This document shows positions 53,492 through 62,279 of a stretch of DNA of 64,000 bases, piece after piece. The notes beneath the pieces were generated by a model. The model saw only the letters and a program-made list of their open reading frames with translations. It was not told the DNA's origin and searched no databases. Numbering within the stretch: position 1 is the stretch's first letter; every line of letters starts with the position of its first letter. The DNA lies in the NCBI RefSeq assembly GCF_013407955.1, contig NZ_JACCBU010000001.1, positions 3,348,001-3,412,000 on the forward strand, written 5' to 3'. The DNA is from Microlunatus parietis (GTDB lineage Bacteria; Actinomycetota; Actinomycetes; Propionibacteriales; Propionibacteriaceae). Both the position numbers and the translations under genes were made by a program.

Positions 53492-55657
53492 ATGAGCAGC
53501 GGTGCGACCACGCCCCAGCCGGAACGGCGACTGGCCAACCGGATCGACCGGGGCCGCCGCCGGCGGTTCGTCGGGCGGTCCGCGGAACTCGAACTGTTCG
53601 AGTCCGCGCTGGCCGAGCCGGACCAGACGTTCAACGTGCTCTTCGTGTACGGACCCGGCGGGATCGGCAAGTCCACCCTGCTCGACGCGTACGCCGACCA
53701 CGCCGCCCGGGCCGGCCGGACCCCGCTCCGGATCGACGGGTACGGAGTCTCGCCGCCCACCCCCGAAGGCTTCCGGGCCGCGCTGGCCGACGCGATCACC
53801 GAGGCGCTCGGGCTGCCCGCCGACGAGCACGTACCGAACGGGTTCCTGGATCGGCTCGGCGACGGCAGCCGCTGGGTGCTGCTGATCGACACGTTCGAAC
53901 TGCTGGCCCCGATCGAGTCCTGGTTCACCGACCGACTGCTGCCCCAGCTGCCGGCCGAGCTGATCGTCGTCCTGGCCGGCCGGCTGCCGCCGTCGGCGCG
54001 CTGGCTGGCCGATCCGGGCTGGCGCGACCTGCTCCGGGTGATCTCACTGCGCGGCCTGCCGCCGGACGGCACCCGGCAGTACCTGGAGATCGAGCAGGTG
54101 CCGCCCGCCCTGCACCAGCGGGTCGCCGGACTGACCCACGGCCACCCGCTGGCCTTGTCGCTGCTGGTCGACGCGATCCACCGGGCCGGCCCGGACGCCG
54201 AGCTGCCGGCCAGCCTGGCCGAGGACCCGGACCTGGTCCGGGCGCTGCTGAACCGGCTGATCGACACCGCGCCGAGCACCGACCACCTGGCGGCGCTGCA
54301 GGTCTGCGGCCACGCCCGGCACGTCACCGAGGCCCTGCTCCGGGCCGTGCTCGAGGAGCCGGCGGTGCCGGTGCCGGCGCTGTTCGGTTGGCTGCGGGGG
54401 CAGACGTTCGTCGACGAGACCGCCGCCGGTCTGCGCTGTCACGACCTGGTCCGGGACCTGCTCGACGCCGACCTGCGCTGGCGCGACCAGGAGCGGTACG
54501 GGGCGCTGCACCGCCGGATCCGGGCCTCGCTCGTGGAGCGGCTGCGGGCCCGGGAGATCTCGCCGGCCGACCGGCGCACCGTGATGGCCGACCTGCTGTT
54601 CCTGCTCCGGCACCACCCGGTGGCCGGCGCGCACTGGGACTGGGGGCTGCTCGGCAGCGGCTACACCGATCCGGTCACCGACGCCGACCGACCGGCCTTG
54701 ATCGCGTTGACGGAACGGCAGCAGGGCCGGGAGCAGGCCCGCTGGGTCGAGCACTGGCTGGACCGGCAGCCGGAGGCGTTCCTCGTCTTCCGCGGCGAGG
54801 ACGGCTCGATGCTCGGGTTCGCCGGCTACCTGTCGCTGGACCGGGCCGCGCCGGCCGACCGGGACGCCGATCCGGGCACCCGGGCGATGTGGGACTACGC
54901 GCAGCGGTACGGTCGGCCGCGGCCGGGCGAGCTGGTCAAGGCGTGGCGGTTCCTGGTCGACCGGGACACCGTCGACGAGCGGCAACTGCAGGCGAGCGGG
55001 ACGATGCTCGGCGCGTTCCACACGCAGGACATCCTGTTACGTCCCCGCACTGCCTGGGATTTCGTCGGTACGTACACGGACCTCGACCACTGGCGCGCGT
55101 TCCTCGGCCATCTGGACTTCCATCACCTGCCGGAGGCGGGCTACCGGATCGGCGGCACCGCGTACGAGGTGTTCGGGCACGACTGGCGCCGGATCGGGAT
55201 CGCGGAGTGGATCGACCTCACCGCGGCCCGCGAACTGGGCGAGCCGGTCGAGCAGCCGCACCGGCGCGGCACCGAGCTGGTGCTGTCCCACGAGGAGTTC
55301 GGCGCCGCGGTCCGGGACGCGCTGCGGGCGCTGCACCGGCCGGCGGAGCTGGCCGGCAATCCGCTGGTCGGTTCGGCCCTGGTCCGCCGGGCCGGGGAGC
55401 CGGACCTGCCGCCGGAACAGGCACTGGCCGGGCTGCTCCGCGACGCCGTCGCCGAGTTGCGCGACGATCCGCGGTCGGAGCCGCTGCACCGGGTGCTGGA
55501 CCGGACCTTCGTCCGGCCCGCACCGTCGCAGGAGAAGGCGGCCGAACTGCTCGGCCTGCCGTTCAGCACCTATCGCCGGCACCGGGACCGGGCCGTCGAG
55601 GCCGTGACCGAGCGGCTCTGGCAGCGCGAACTGGACGGGTCCACCGGCTCGGCCTGA
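53492..55657 (+). CDS. STAND-type ATPase regulator
   Basis: 721 residues from ATG 53492 with AGGGAGG upstream. The ATPase begins RRFVGRSAELELFESAL and has Walker A YGPGGIGKSTLLD and Walker B WVLLIDTFEL. There follows a helical arm, an ill-defined central domain with GFAGYLSLDRAAPADRD, and a final HTH-like helix KAAELLGLPFSTYRRHRDRAVE. It looks like a signal-transduction ATPase with its own DNA-binding end. Effector unknown. Confidence 0.82.
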   Translation: MSSGATTPQPERRLANRIDRGRRRRFVGRSAELELFESALAEPDQTFNVLFVYGPGGIGKSTLLDAYADHAARAGRTPLRIDGYGVSPPTPEGFRAALADAITEALGLPADEHVPNGFLDRLGDGSRWVLLIDTFELLAPIESWFTDRLLPQLPAELIVVLAGRLPPSARWLADPGWRDLLRVISLRGLPPDGTRQYLEIEQVPPALHQRVAGLTHGHPLALSLLVDAIHRAGPDAELPASLAEDPDLVRALLNRLIDTAPSTDHLAALQVCGHARHVTEALLRAVLEEPAVPVPALFGWLRGQTFVDETAAGLRCHDLVRDLLDADLRWRDQERYGALHRRIRASLVERLRAREISPADRRTVMADLLFLLRHHPVAGAHWDWGLLGSGYTDPVTDADRPALIALTERQQGREQARWVEHWLDRQPEAFLVFRGEDGSMLGFAGYLSLDRAAPADRDADPGTRAMWDYAQRYGRPRPGELVKAWRFLVDRDTVDERQLQASGTMLGAFHTQDILLRPRTAWDFVGTYTDLDHWRAFLGHLDFHHLPEAGYRIGGTAYEVFGHDWRRIGIAEWIDLTAARELGEPVEQPHRRGTELVLSHEEFGAAVRDALRALHRPAELAGNPLVGSALVRRAGEPDLPPEQALAGLLRDAVAELRDDPRSEPLHRVLDRTFVRPAPSQEKAAELLGLPFSTYRRHRDRAVEAVTERLWQRELDGSTGSA

Positions 55658-55687
55658 GGCACCGCGCCGGTGTAGTTGAATGGAGGG

Positions 55688-56473
55688 ATGCCGGTCCACA
55701 TCGGCACCTCCGGATGGCAGTACGCCGACTGGCGCGGCCGGTTCTACCCGGCCGGGCTGGCCCAGCGGCTGTGGCTCGAGCATTATGTCGACGCCTTCGC
55801 CACGGTCGAGAACAACAGCGCCTTCTACCGGCTGCCGACGGGGGAGACGTTCGAGTCCTGGAGGTCCCGGACGCCGGACGGCTTCGTCATGGCGGTCAAG
55901 GCCAGCCGCTACCTCACTCACATCAAGCGGCTCGCCGAACCGGATGAGCCGGTCCGTCGTTTCCTCGACGCGGCGGCCGGGCTGGGCGATCGGCTCGGGC
56001 CGGTGCTGATCCAGCTGCCGCCGACCCTGCGCGCCGATCCCGAGCGGCTGGACCGCTGCCTCGCCCTGTTTCCGGCCGGCGTCCGGGTGGCGGTGGAACC
56101 GCGGCACGACTCCTGGTGGACGCCGGACCTGCGCGCCGTCCTGACCGACCGCGGCGCCGCGCTGTGCTGGGCCGACGTCCGGGGCCGGCTGCGCGCGCCG
56201 CTGTGGCGTACCGCCGACTGGGGCTATCTGAGGTTGCACCAGGGAGCCGCTGCCCCCTGGCCGAGCTACGGCGATCGGGCGCTGCGCAGCTGGGCCGGGC
56301 GGCTGGCCGACGCCTGGCCGGACGACGCGGACGTGTTCACGTACTTCAACAACGATCCGGGCGGGGCGGCCCTCCGCGACGCCGTCCGCTTCGCCGGCAA
56401 GGTGCGGAGGCTGGGTCGGACCGCGACCCGGACGCCGCTCCGGCAGCCCGAGGTCGCCGGCCCTGGGCAGTGA
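55688..56473 (+). CDS. DUF72 family protein
   Basis: 261 residues. VHIGTSGWQYADWRGRFYPAGLAQRLWLEHYVDAFATVENNSAFYRLP is unmistakable for DUF72, a TIM-barrel family lacking a firm function. ATG 55688 directly follows GGAGGG, so TTG 55676 could be the real start. Confidence 0.9.
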   Translation: MPVHIGTSGWQYADWRGRFYPAGLAQRLWLEHYVDAFATVENNSAFYRLPTGETFESWRSRTPDGFVMAVKASRYLTHIKRLAEPDEPVRRFLDAAAGLGDRLGPVLIQLPPTLRADPERLDRCLALFPAGVRVAVEPRHDSWWTPDLRAVLTDRGAALCWADVRGRLRAPLWRTADWGYLRLHQGAAAPWPSYGDRALRSWAGRLADAWPDDADVFTYFNNDPGGAALRDAVRFAGKVRRLGRTATRTPLRQPEVAGPGQ

Positions 56474-56556
56474 TCGGGCAGCGGATGGACAGCGCCCGGC
56501 CTGGCGGCTGACCAGCGCGTCGGCGGATCGTCGAACCTCACCGAAGGAGGTTCGCC

Positions 56557-57891
56557 ATGGACGGACATGCCGTCATCCTGGGCGCCGGATTCGCCGGACT
56601 GCTGGCGGCTCGCGTGCTGTCCGAGCGGTACGAGCGCGTGACGCTGATCGACCGGGACCCGCACGGGCCCGGCCCGCGGCGCGGGGTGCCGCAGGCCCCG
56701 CACACCCACACCCTGCTCTGCCGCGGCCTGATCGAACTGGACCGGCTCGTTCCCGGACTGTCGGCCGAGCTGGTCTCCGAGGGGGCCCTGACCGCCGATC
56801 CGGGCTCCGATTTGCTGCTCGTGCTCGGCGGGCACCGGCTGCTTCCCGGCCCGATCGGCGCGACCACGCTGCAGGCCAGCCGGTCCCTGCTGGACGACCG
56901 GCTGCGGGACCGGGTGCTGTCCCGGCCGGGCGTCGAACTGGTGACCGGCCGGGACGTGGTCGGCCTGGTGCCGGCCGGGATCGGCGCCCGCTGCGCCGGC
57001 GTACGGACCGTGCGCCGGGAGCCGGGTAGCCCGGCGGAGGTGGTCCCGGCCGACCTGGTCGTCGACGCCACCGGCCGCGGCTCCCGGCTGGACCACTGGC
57101 TCGCCGCCGAGTGGGGCACGACGGTTCCGGCGGACCGGCTGCCGGTCGAGATCCGGTACGCCAGCATGGCCACCCGGCTGCCGTCCGGGCTGCCCGGCCA
57201 GGTGCGCGGGGCCCTGATCGCGCCGACCGCCGAGTGTCCGTACGGGCTCGCACTGCTGGCCGTCGAAGGCGGCCGGCACCTGGTCACCACGGTCGCCACC
57301 GGCGGTCACCGGGCGCCGCGCGACGAGGCCGGGCTGCACGCCGTGATCCGTACCGTCGCGCCGCCGGAGCTGGCCGAGGTCCTGCTGGCCGGCCAGGCGG
57401 ACGGCGGCGTCCACGGCTACCGGATCCCGGCCGTGCGCCGGCTTCGGTACGACCGGGCGACCCGGCTGCCGGGCGGCGTGATCGCGATCGGCGACGCCCT
57501 GTGCGGGCTCAATCCGGTCTATGCGCAGGGCCTGACCGTGGCCGCCCAGCAGGCCGCGGCCCTGGCGGACGAACTCGACGGCGACCCGGAGACGCTGCCG
57601 CAGCGCTACTTCCGGGCCGCCGCGGCCGTCACCGAGGCACCCTGGGCGATGGCGGTCGGCAGCGACCTCGCCCTGCCCGAGCACCGGGAACGGCGGACCG
57701 CGAGCAGCCGGATCACGGCGGCGCTGACCGGCCGGATCCAGCGGGTCGCCACCGTCGACGCCGCCGTGGCCCGCCAGTTCGTCCGGGTGATGGCCCTGCT
57801 CGACCCGCCCGCGGCGCTGACCCGGCCGTCGTTCCTGGCTCGGCTGGTAGCACCCTGCGCCCGACCTACGTTGCCTGTGGCAGTGGGATGA
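56557..57891 (+). CDS. FAD-dependent oxidoreductase
   Basis: 444 residues with AAGGAGG upstream. VILGAGFAGLLAARVLSERY is the FAD-binding beta-alpha-beta and GVIAIGDALCGLNPVYAQG the second FAD motif. GPGPRRGVPQAPHTHTLLCRG resembles squalene-epoxidase/halogenase-like enzymes. Its final 14 codons are encoded by the left arm of LIR4, so the C-terminus may not be ancestral. Class IV aminotransferase and BpsA-like genes follow. Confidence 0.87.
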   Translation: MDGHAVILGAGFAGLLAARVLSERYERVTLIDRDPHGPGPRRGVPQAPHTHTLLCRGLIELDRLVPGLSAELVSEGALTADPGSDLLLVLGGHRLLPGPIGATTLQASRSLLDDRLRDRVLSRPGVELVTGRDVVGLVPAGIGARCAGVRTVRREPGSPAEVVPADLVVDATGRGSRLDHWLAAEWGTTVPADRLPVEIRYASMATRLPSGLPGQVRGALIAPTAECPYGLALLAVEGGRHLVTTVATGGHRAPRDEAGLHAVIRTVAPPELAEVLLAGQADGGVHGYRIPAVRRLRYDRATRLPGGVIAIGDALCGLNPVYAQGLTVAAQQAAALADELDGDPETLPQRYFRAAAAVTEAPWAMAVGSDLALPEHRERRTASSRITAALTGRIQRVATVDAAVARQFVRVMALLDPPAALTRPSFLARLVAPCARPTLPVAVG

Positions 57892-58011
57892 AGTGGTGAG
57901 CTGCAAGGCGGAGGAGGGAGGCGTAGTGGTGCCTACGTCGACCGACGACAACGCAGCAGATCGCCGCTTCAGCGCGCTGCCACAGGTGGCGTAGGTCGGG
58001 CGCAGGGTGCT
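57849..58011 (+). repeat. Long inverted repeat LIR4 (about 163 bp)
   Basis: Left arm 57850-57904, right 57956-58010, core 57905-57955. The outer 20 bp (GCACCCTGCGCCCGACCTAC region) pair perfectly. Across 55 pairs I find nine differences: six are G-U on the + strand, three mismatches. The core has GAGGAGGGAGGCG and a stem CGTAG/CTACG. The left arm overlaps the end of the FAD oxidoreductase gene. Confidence 0.85.
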
Positions 58012-58029
58012 CAATGAGAAGGTTGCCGC

Positions 58030-58797
58030 ATGGCAGTGCTGAACGGGGAGCCGGCGACCCGGGACCAGTTGGCGGCCCTGGCCTTGATCAACTACGGCCA
58101 CTTCACCTCGATGCTGGCGGAGAACGGACTGATCAAGGGACTCACCGCGCACTGTGACCGCCTGACCCGAGACTGCCGCCGCCTGTTCGGCGTCGACCTG
58201 CCCGCGGAGCGCGTGCGGGAGTATCTGCGACCGGTCGTCGCCGAACCCGGAACCCGGATGGTCCGGGTCACCGTGTTCGACCCGGCCGCCGACCTGCTGC
58301 ACCCGGACGGCGAGCCGGCCGTGTTGATCACCACCCGCCCGGCCGGCAAGTCGCCGCTGCCGCCGCTCCGGCTGCGCACGGTGCCGGTGCGGCGCGAACT
58401 CCCCGAGGTGAAGCACGTCGGGCTCTTCGGCACCCTCTGGGCCCGGCGCGAGGCGCGCCAGGCCGGTGCCGACGACGCCCTGCTGATCGACCGGACCATG
58501 ATCACCGAGGGGCCGAGCTGGAACGTCGGCTTCGTCCGTGATCATGAGATCGTCTGGCCGGCGGCGGCGGTGCTGCCCGGTGTGACGCAACTGCTGCTGC
58601 AGGCGGCCGGCCCGGCCTCGGTGACTCAGCCGGTGCGGGTGGATGAGCTCGGCGGGTTCGCGGCCGCGTTCGCGACCAACAGCGGCTTCGGCGTCCGGCC
58701 GATCGCGGCGATCGACGACGACGGCTTCGATCATGATCATCCGGTGCTGCGGCGGTTGAGCGAGGCGTATGCGGCGATTCCGGGTGAGGCGCCGTGA
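58030..58797 (+). CDS. Class IV aminotransferase-like PLP enzyme
   Basis: 255 residues. INYGHFTSMLAENGLIKGL near the start and the PLP lysine in LPEVKHVGLFGTLWARREAR fit the family (branched-chain aminotransferase / ADC lyase). GADDALLIDRTMITEGPSWNVGFV is the substrate-side signature. It overlaps the BpsA-like gene by 4 bp (GTGA), so the two are co-translated. Confidence 0.9.
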   Translation: MAVLNGEPATRDQLAALALINYGHFTSMLAENGLIKGLTAHCDRLTRDCRRLFGVDLPAERVREYLRPVVAEPGTRMVRVTVFDPAADLLHPDGEPAVLITTRPAGKSPLPPLRLRTVPVRRELPEVKHVGLFGTLWARREARQAGADDALLIDRTMITEGPSWNVGFVRDHEIVWPAAAVLPGVTQLLLQAAGPASVTQPVRVDELGGFAAAFATNSGFGVRPIAAIDDDGFDHDHPVLRRLSEAYAAIPGEAP

Positions 58798-60410
58798 CCG
58801 GTCTGTCCGACGTTGCCGACCTGATCACGGAGTTCGGCGCGTATGCCCGGCCGCACCGGGTTGCGCTGGCCCTGCTGGACCGGGGCGGCGTCACGCTGGC
58901 CGAGTTGATCAGGGAGACGGCGCTGCCGCGGCGGGGGGTCGAGGAGCTGCTGGAGCGGCTCGCCGACGATCTCGTACGTGATCATGAGCGGCTCGGGTTG
59001 ACGCCCGCCACTGCCCCGGCCTATCGGGAGCGGTTCGGGCTGGCCGGACTGTTGCCCGATGATCATGATCGTCCACCGGCCGAGTTGATCATCAGGATGC
59101 AGACGATCATCGACGCCGCGCCGGCTCCGGTCCGTTCCTTCGACCACGTACCGGCGACCGCGGAGACCGTGCTGCGGCGGGCCCGCTGGCTGGACCGGAC
59201 CTTCGACCTGGCCGGCGCGACCGTGCTGTTCGTCGGTGATCATGACCTGACCTCGGTCGGGCTGACCCTGGTCGCCCCGGCCGCCCGGCCGGTGGTGGTC
59301 GACCTCGACGAACGTCTGCTCGCCTTCCTGGAGCAGCAGCCGGGTCCGATCCATTGCCGCTGGGCGGATCTCCGGTTCGGCCTGCCGGACGACCTGCGCG
59401 CAACGGCGGACCTGATCTTCACCGACCCGCCGTACACGCCGGACGGGGTGCGCCTGTTCCTGCTCCGCGGCCTGGCCGGGCTGCGCGACCGGCGGCTCGG
59501 CCGGCTGCTGCTGGCGTACGGCTTCGGCAGCCATCAGCCCGCCCTAGGTCTGGCCGTGCAGCGGGAGCTCACCTCGCTGGCGCTGGCGTACGAGGCGATC
59601 CTGCCGCACTTCAACCGCTACCACGGCGCCCAGGCGGTGGGCAGCGCCGCCGACCTCTATCAGCTGCGGCCCACCCGCGGCAGCTGGGCCGCCGTCGACC
59701 GCGGCGGCCGGGCGCCGCTGGCGATCTACACCCACGGCGAGAACTCCGTCGAGTCGTCGGGACCGGGCGTCGAGGCCGCCGAGCTGATCGCCGCGGGCGC
59801 CGGCCCGGACCCGCTGCCGGTCGCCGCCCTGGTCACGCCGGAGCGATCCCGCCCCGCCGTCCGGACGGAGCCGCCGCGGGTGGACCTGGCCGAGGTGCTC
59901 GCCGGCCCGGGCGTGATCCGGGACGCCCGGTCCGCCGCCGTCGCCGTGGACGCGACGGCCGATCCCGGGCCGTGGCTGGCCCGGATCCTGCTCGCCCAGT
60001 CCGGCCCGCGGATCGCCGTCGCCGTACCGAACGGTCATCCGGACCTGGCCGACCAGGCCGGCCAACAGGCCCTGCGCGCCCTGGTCGCGGCGAAGTGGGA
60101 GCTCCGGTTCCGCCGCAGCACGCCCGGCCCGCGGCTGGCGATCGTCGAAGCGATCCGGGTCGACCCGGCCGACCTGTCCCCCGCCGACACCTTCCGCCGC
60201 GCGATCCTGGACGGCGCCCATCGCTCGCTGGAGAACGCCTGGCGGGACGGCCTGGTCAAGGCGTCCCGGCGGGCCGGCGCTCCGCTGGACCGAGACGCCG
60301 CCCGAGACCGTACCGCCGCGGAACTCCCGGCCGAGCTCCGAGAAACCCGCCCGATCACCCTCCCCCGCTCCCGCCTCGCCGCCCTGCTGGCTCGGGCGAA
60401 CGACACCTAA
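58794..60410 (+). CDS. BpsA-like (DUF43) aminopropyltransferase/methyltransferase family protein
   Basis: 538 residues, GTG start. A winged-helix N-terminus is followed by a Rossmann core with LFVGDHDLTSVGLTLV and LIFTDPPYTPDG, then LAYGFGSHQPALGLAVQRELTS. These match branched-chain polyamine synthase BpsA of thermophiles, except that the catalytic GDDD reads GDHD. About 190 extra C-terminal residues have no clear relation to known domains. Related annotated proteins occur in Streptomyces. The reaction here is unproven. Confidence 0.82.
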   Translation: MTGLSDVADLITEFGAYARPHRVALALLDRGGVTLAELIRETALPRRGVEELLERLADDLVRDHERLGLTPATAPAYRERFGLAGLLPDDHDRPPAELIIRMQTIIDAAPAPVRSFDHVPATAETVLRRARWLDRTFDLAGATVLFVGDHDLTSVGLTLVAPAARPVVVDLDERLLAFLEQQPGPIHCRWADLRFGLPDDLRATADLIFTDPPYTPDGVRLFLLRGLAGLRDRRLGRLLLAYGFGSHQPALGLAVQRELTSLALAYEAILPHFNRYHGAQAVGSAADLYQLRPTRGSWAAVDRGGRAPLAIYTHGENSVESSGPGVEAAELIAAGAGPDPLPVAALVTPERSRPAVRTEPPRVDLAEVLAGPGVIRDARSAAVAVDATADPGPWLARILLAQSGPRIAVAVPNGHPDLADQAGQQALRALVAAKWELRFRRSTPGPRLAIVEAIRVDPADLSPADTFRRAILDGAHRSLENAWRDGLVKASRRAGAPLDRDAARDRTAAELPAELRETRPITLPRSRLAALLARANDT

Positions 60411-60422
60411 GCCTCCGCGGGC

Positions 60423-61597
60423 TTAAGTCGTGTACGTCCAGGGGGCTTCGATGATGTCGAACAGTTCGCGAGCAACCCAGTAGACCCGGCCTCCACGATC
60501 TCTTCGGCCGACCTCCTCCAACCAGCCGCGTGACACGGCGTCCTTGATCACGTTGCGGGTCGCCTGATGCGTCAATCCCGTCTTGCCTTGGAGCCGGGCC
60601 ACCGTCATGTACGGATTGCTGAAGATCAACTCGACCACGGTCGTGAGCCTTGGGCGTGCCGTGCTCACCGCCAGGTACCGCTCACGAGTCTCGACGAGGA
60701 GCTCGGCACGCCGGACGGCGTCATCGGCGGTGCGCCTGACCGCAGTGAGGAAGAACTGCAGCCACTCCTGGATGGCACCTCGCTCACGAACCTCCTGGAG
60801 ACGCTCGTAGTACTCGCGGCGATGCTGTTCCAGGTAGCCGGAGAGATAGAGGAGCGGCGTTCCGAGACGTCCCTCCTCCATGAGCATCAGGTTGATCAGC
60901 AAACGACCGATACGCCCGTTGCCGTCCAGGAACGGGTGGATCGTCTCGAATTGGTAGTGCATCAGCCCGCAACGGATCAGGATCGGAAGATCACCAGGGG
61001 TGTTGACGAACTCCTCCCAGTCCTTGATCAACGCTGGCAACTCGTCAGGAAGTGGAGGGACGTAGGCCGCCGAGTCCGGACTGTCGGTGGGCGAGCCGAC
61101 CCACACCGGACTACGCCGGAGCTCCCCCGGCAGGCGCTCGGCCCCTCGCGTTCCGGACAGCAGGGTGTTGTGCAACTGCAGGATCAACCTCTGAGTGATC
61201 GGCAGCGCCTTGACCAACTCATAGCTTGCTTGAGAGCGGCGACATAGCGCTCCACCTCGGCGATGTCCTCGTCTGCGATGGGCGAGCCTGACAGCTCAGC
61301 CTGGAGCACGTCCGACAGCGATGCCTGCGTCCCTTCGATCCGCGAACTCGCCACAGCCTCGCGGGTGAGATAGGGCCCCAGGAGCAGCTCCGGGTCTCGG
61401 ATGAGAGTGCCCAGCCCCTGGAGTCGACCGAGCGAGGCGTCGGCATCCGATAGAGCCCTCACCGTGCGCGGCGTCAGCGCCAACTCCCGCTGGATCGGCG
61501 CGGGCCTGAAGTACCAGAAGGCCCACTTGTTGCCAGGCTCGCGGACTGCCCGGCCGAACTCGACCGCCGTAAAGCGAGAAGGATCCGCGACGGAAAA
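60423..61597 (-). pseudogene. Broken class II Fic-domain gene
   Basis: The body has the Fic motif HPFLDGNGRIGR and a C-terminal winged helix. The N-terminal part carries the inhibitory SSRIEGT motif of class II Fic proteins. The two halves are in different frames: one G appears lost between 61220 and 61221, where ATG-AGTTGG should be ATG-GAG-TTG. The N-terminus PSRFTAVEFG has no start codon, and a TAG precedes it at 61598-61600. Fic enzymes transfer AMP to proteins; this copy is probably inactive unless read by other starts or frameshifting. Confidence 0.85.
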
Positions 61598-61943
61598 CTA
61601 GCAAGTTCTCGCCCGATCCACTTCCATGTTCACGTACAAGGTGTAACTGAACCACACTTCCGAGCGCGAACTAGAAGCGAACCATCGCGAACTTGGCATC
61701 CCCGGACACGTCGCGCATGCCACTCGCATCTCCACCGACGACCCGCAACAACCCAACCGCACCGACGCCGCGGGCCAGCGGGGGCTCGGCCCCGCACCCC
61801 TCAACCCAACTCACCGCCAACGCAACCCGCCCAACCAACCCCACCACCGCCGCGGGGCCTGCGGGGGCTCGGCCCCCGCAAAGAAGGCACGCAGGCCCCC
61901 GGGAGGACGCCAAAAGGCGACCGAACATAGTCGGCCGCCTGCG
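61598..61943. other. Gene-free stretch downstream of tRNA-Leu
   Basis: On the + strand it is unusually poor in G and rich in A and C (61700-61840). A perfect hairpin TGCGGGGGC/GCCCCCGCA lies at about 61860-61880, inside outer GGGGCCTGC/GCAGGCCCC arms, probably a terminator for the tRNA. No gene is seen. Confidence 0.6.
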
Positions 61944-62026
61944 TGCGCGAGGGGGGATTTGAACCCCCACGTCCTTGCGGACACTGGCACCTGAAGCCAG
62001 CGCGTCTGCCGTTCCGCCACTCGCGC
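61944..62026 (-). tRNA. tRNA-Leu(CAG)
   Basis: 83 nt reading on the minus strand. The acceptor is GCGCGAG/CTCGCGC with discriminator A. The anticodon stem is CTGGC/GCCAG with loop TTCAGGT, giving anticodon CAG. A long variable arm is present, as expected for Leu. The T-arm contains GGTTCAAATCC. CCA is not encoded. Confidence 0.97.
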
Positions 62027-62279
62027 AGGTTCACATCGGTGAGATGCGAACGCCGAGCAAGGCTAGCACGGATGTCCCGGGAACTCCGCATCGGTTGTGG
62101 TGCACGACCGCGGGCCGAGGATACGTACGGCGTGGAGGTGATCCGCCGACCGTTGGACGGCGGATACCATCGACCTTGCATCCGGACCGGATGCGCCACA
62201 GGCTGGGTCGCTCGCAGCCGGACGCGGCGGTCGTCCAGGGCGGCATGAGGGGTCGCCGGTGAGACCGAAAGGAGGACGG

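Noticed and set aside
2932..59060. TGATCA excess as evidence for Dam methylation
   Set aside because: No methyltransferase of that type is in the window, and GATC as such is common in GC-rich codons. The cause is left open.
61184..61483. A separate small gene upstream of fic
   Set aside because: It carries the Fic inhibitory motif and runs into the fic frame if a single base is restored, so it is the N-terminal part of the same broken gene.
61671..61970. Open frame on the minus strand overlapping tRNA-Leu
   Set aside because: Overlaps the tRNA, and the translation is Gly/Val/Ala-rich without motifs.
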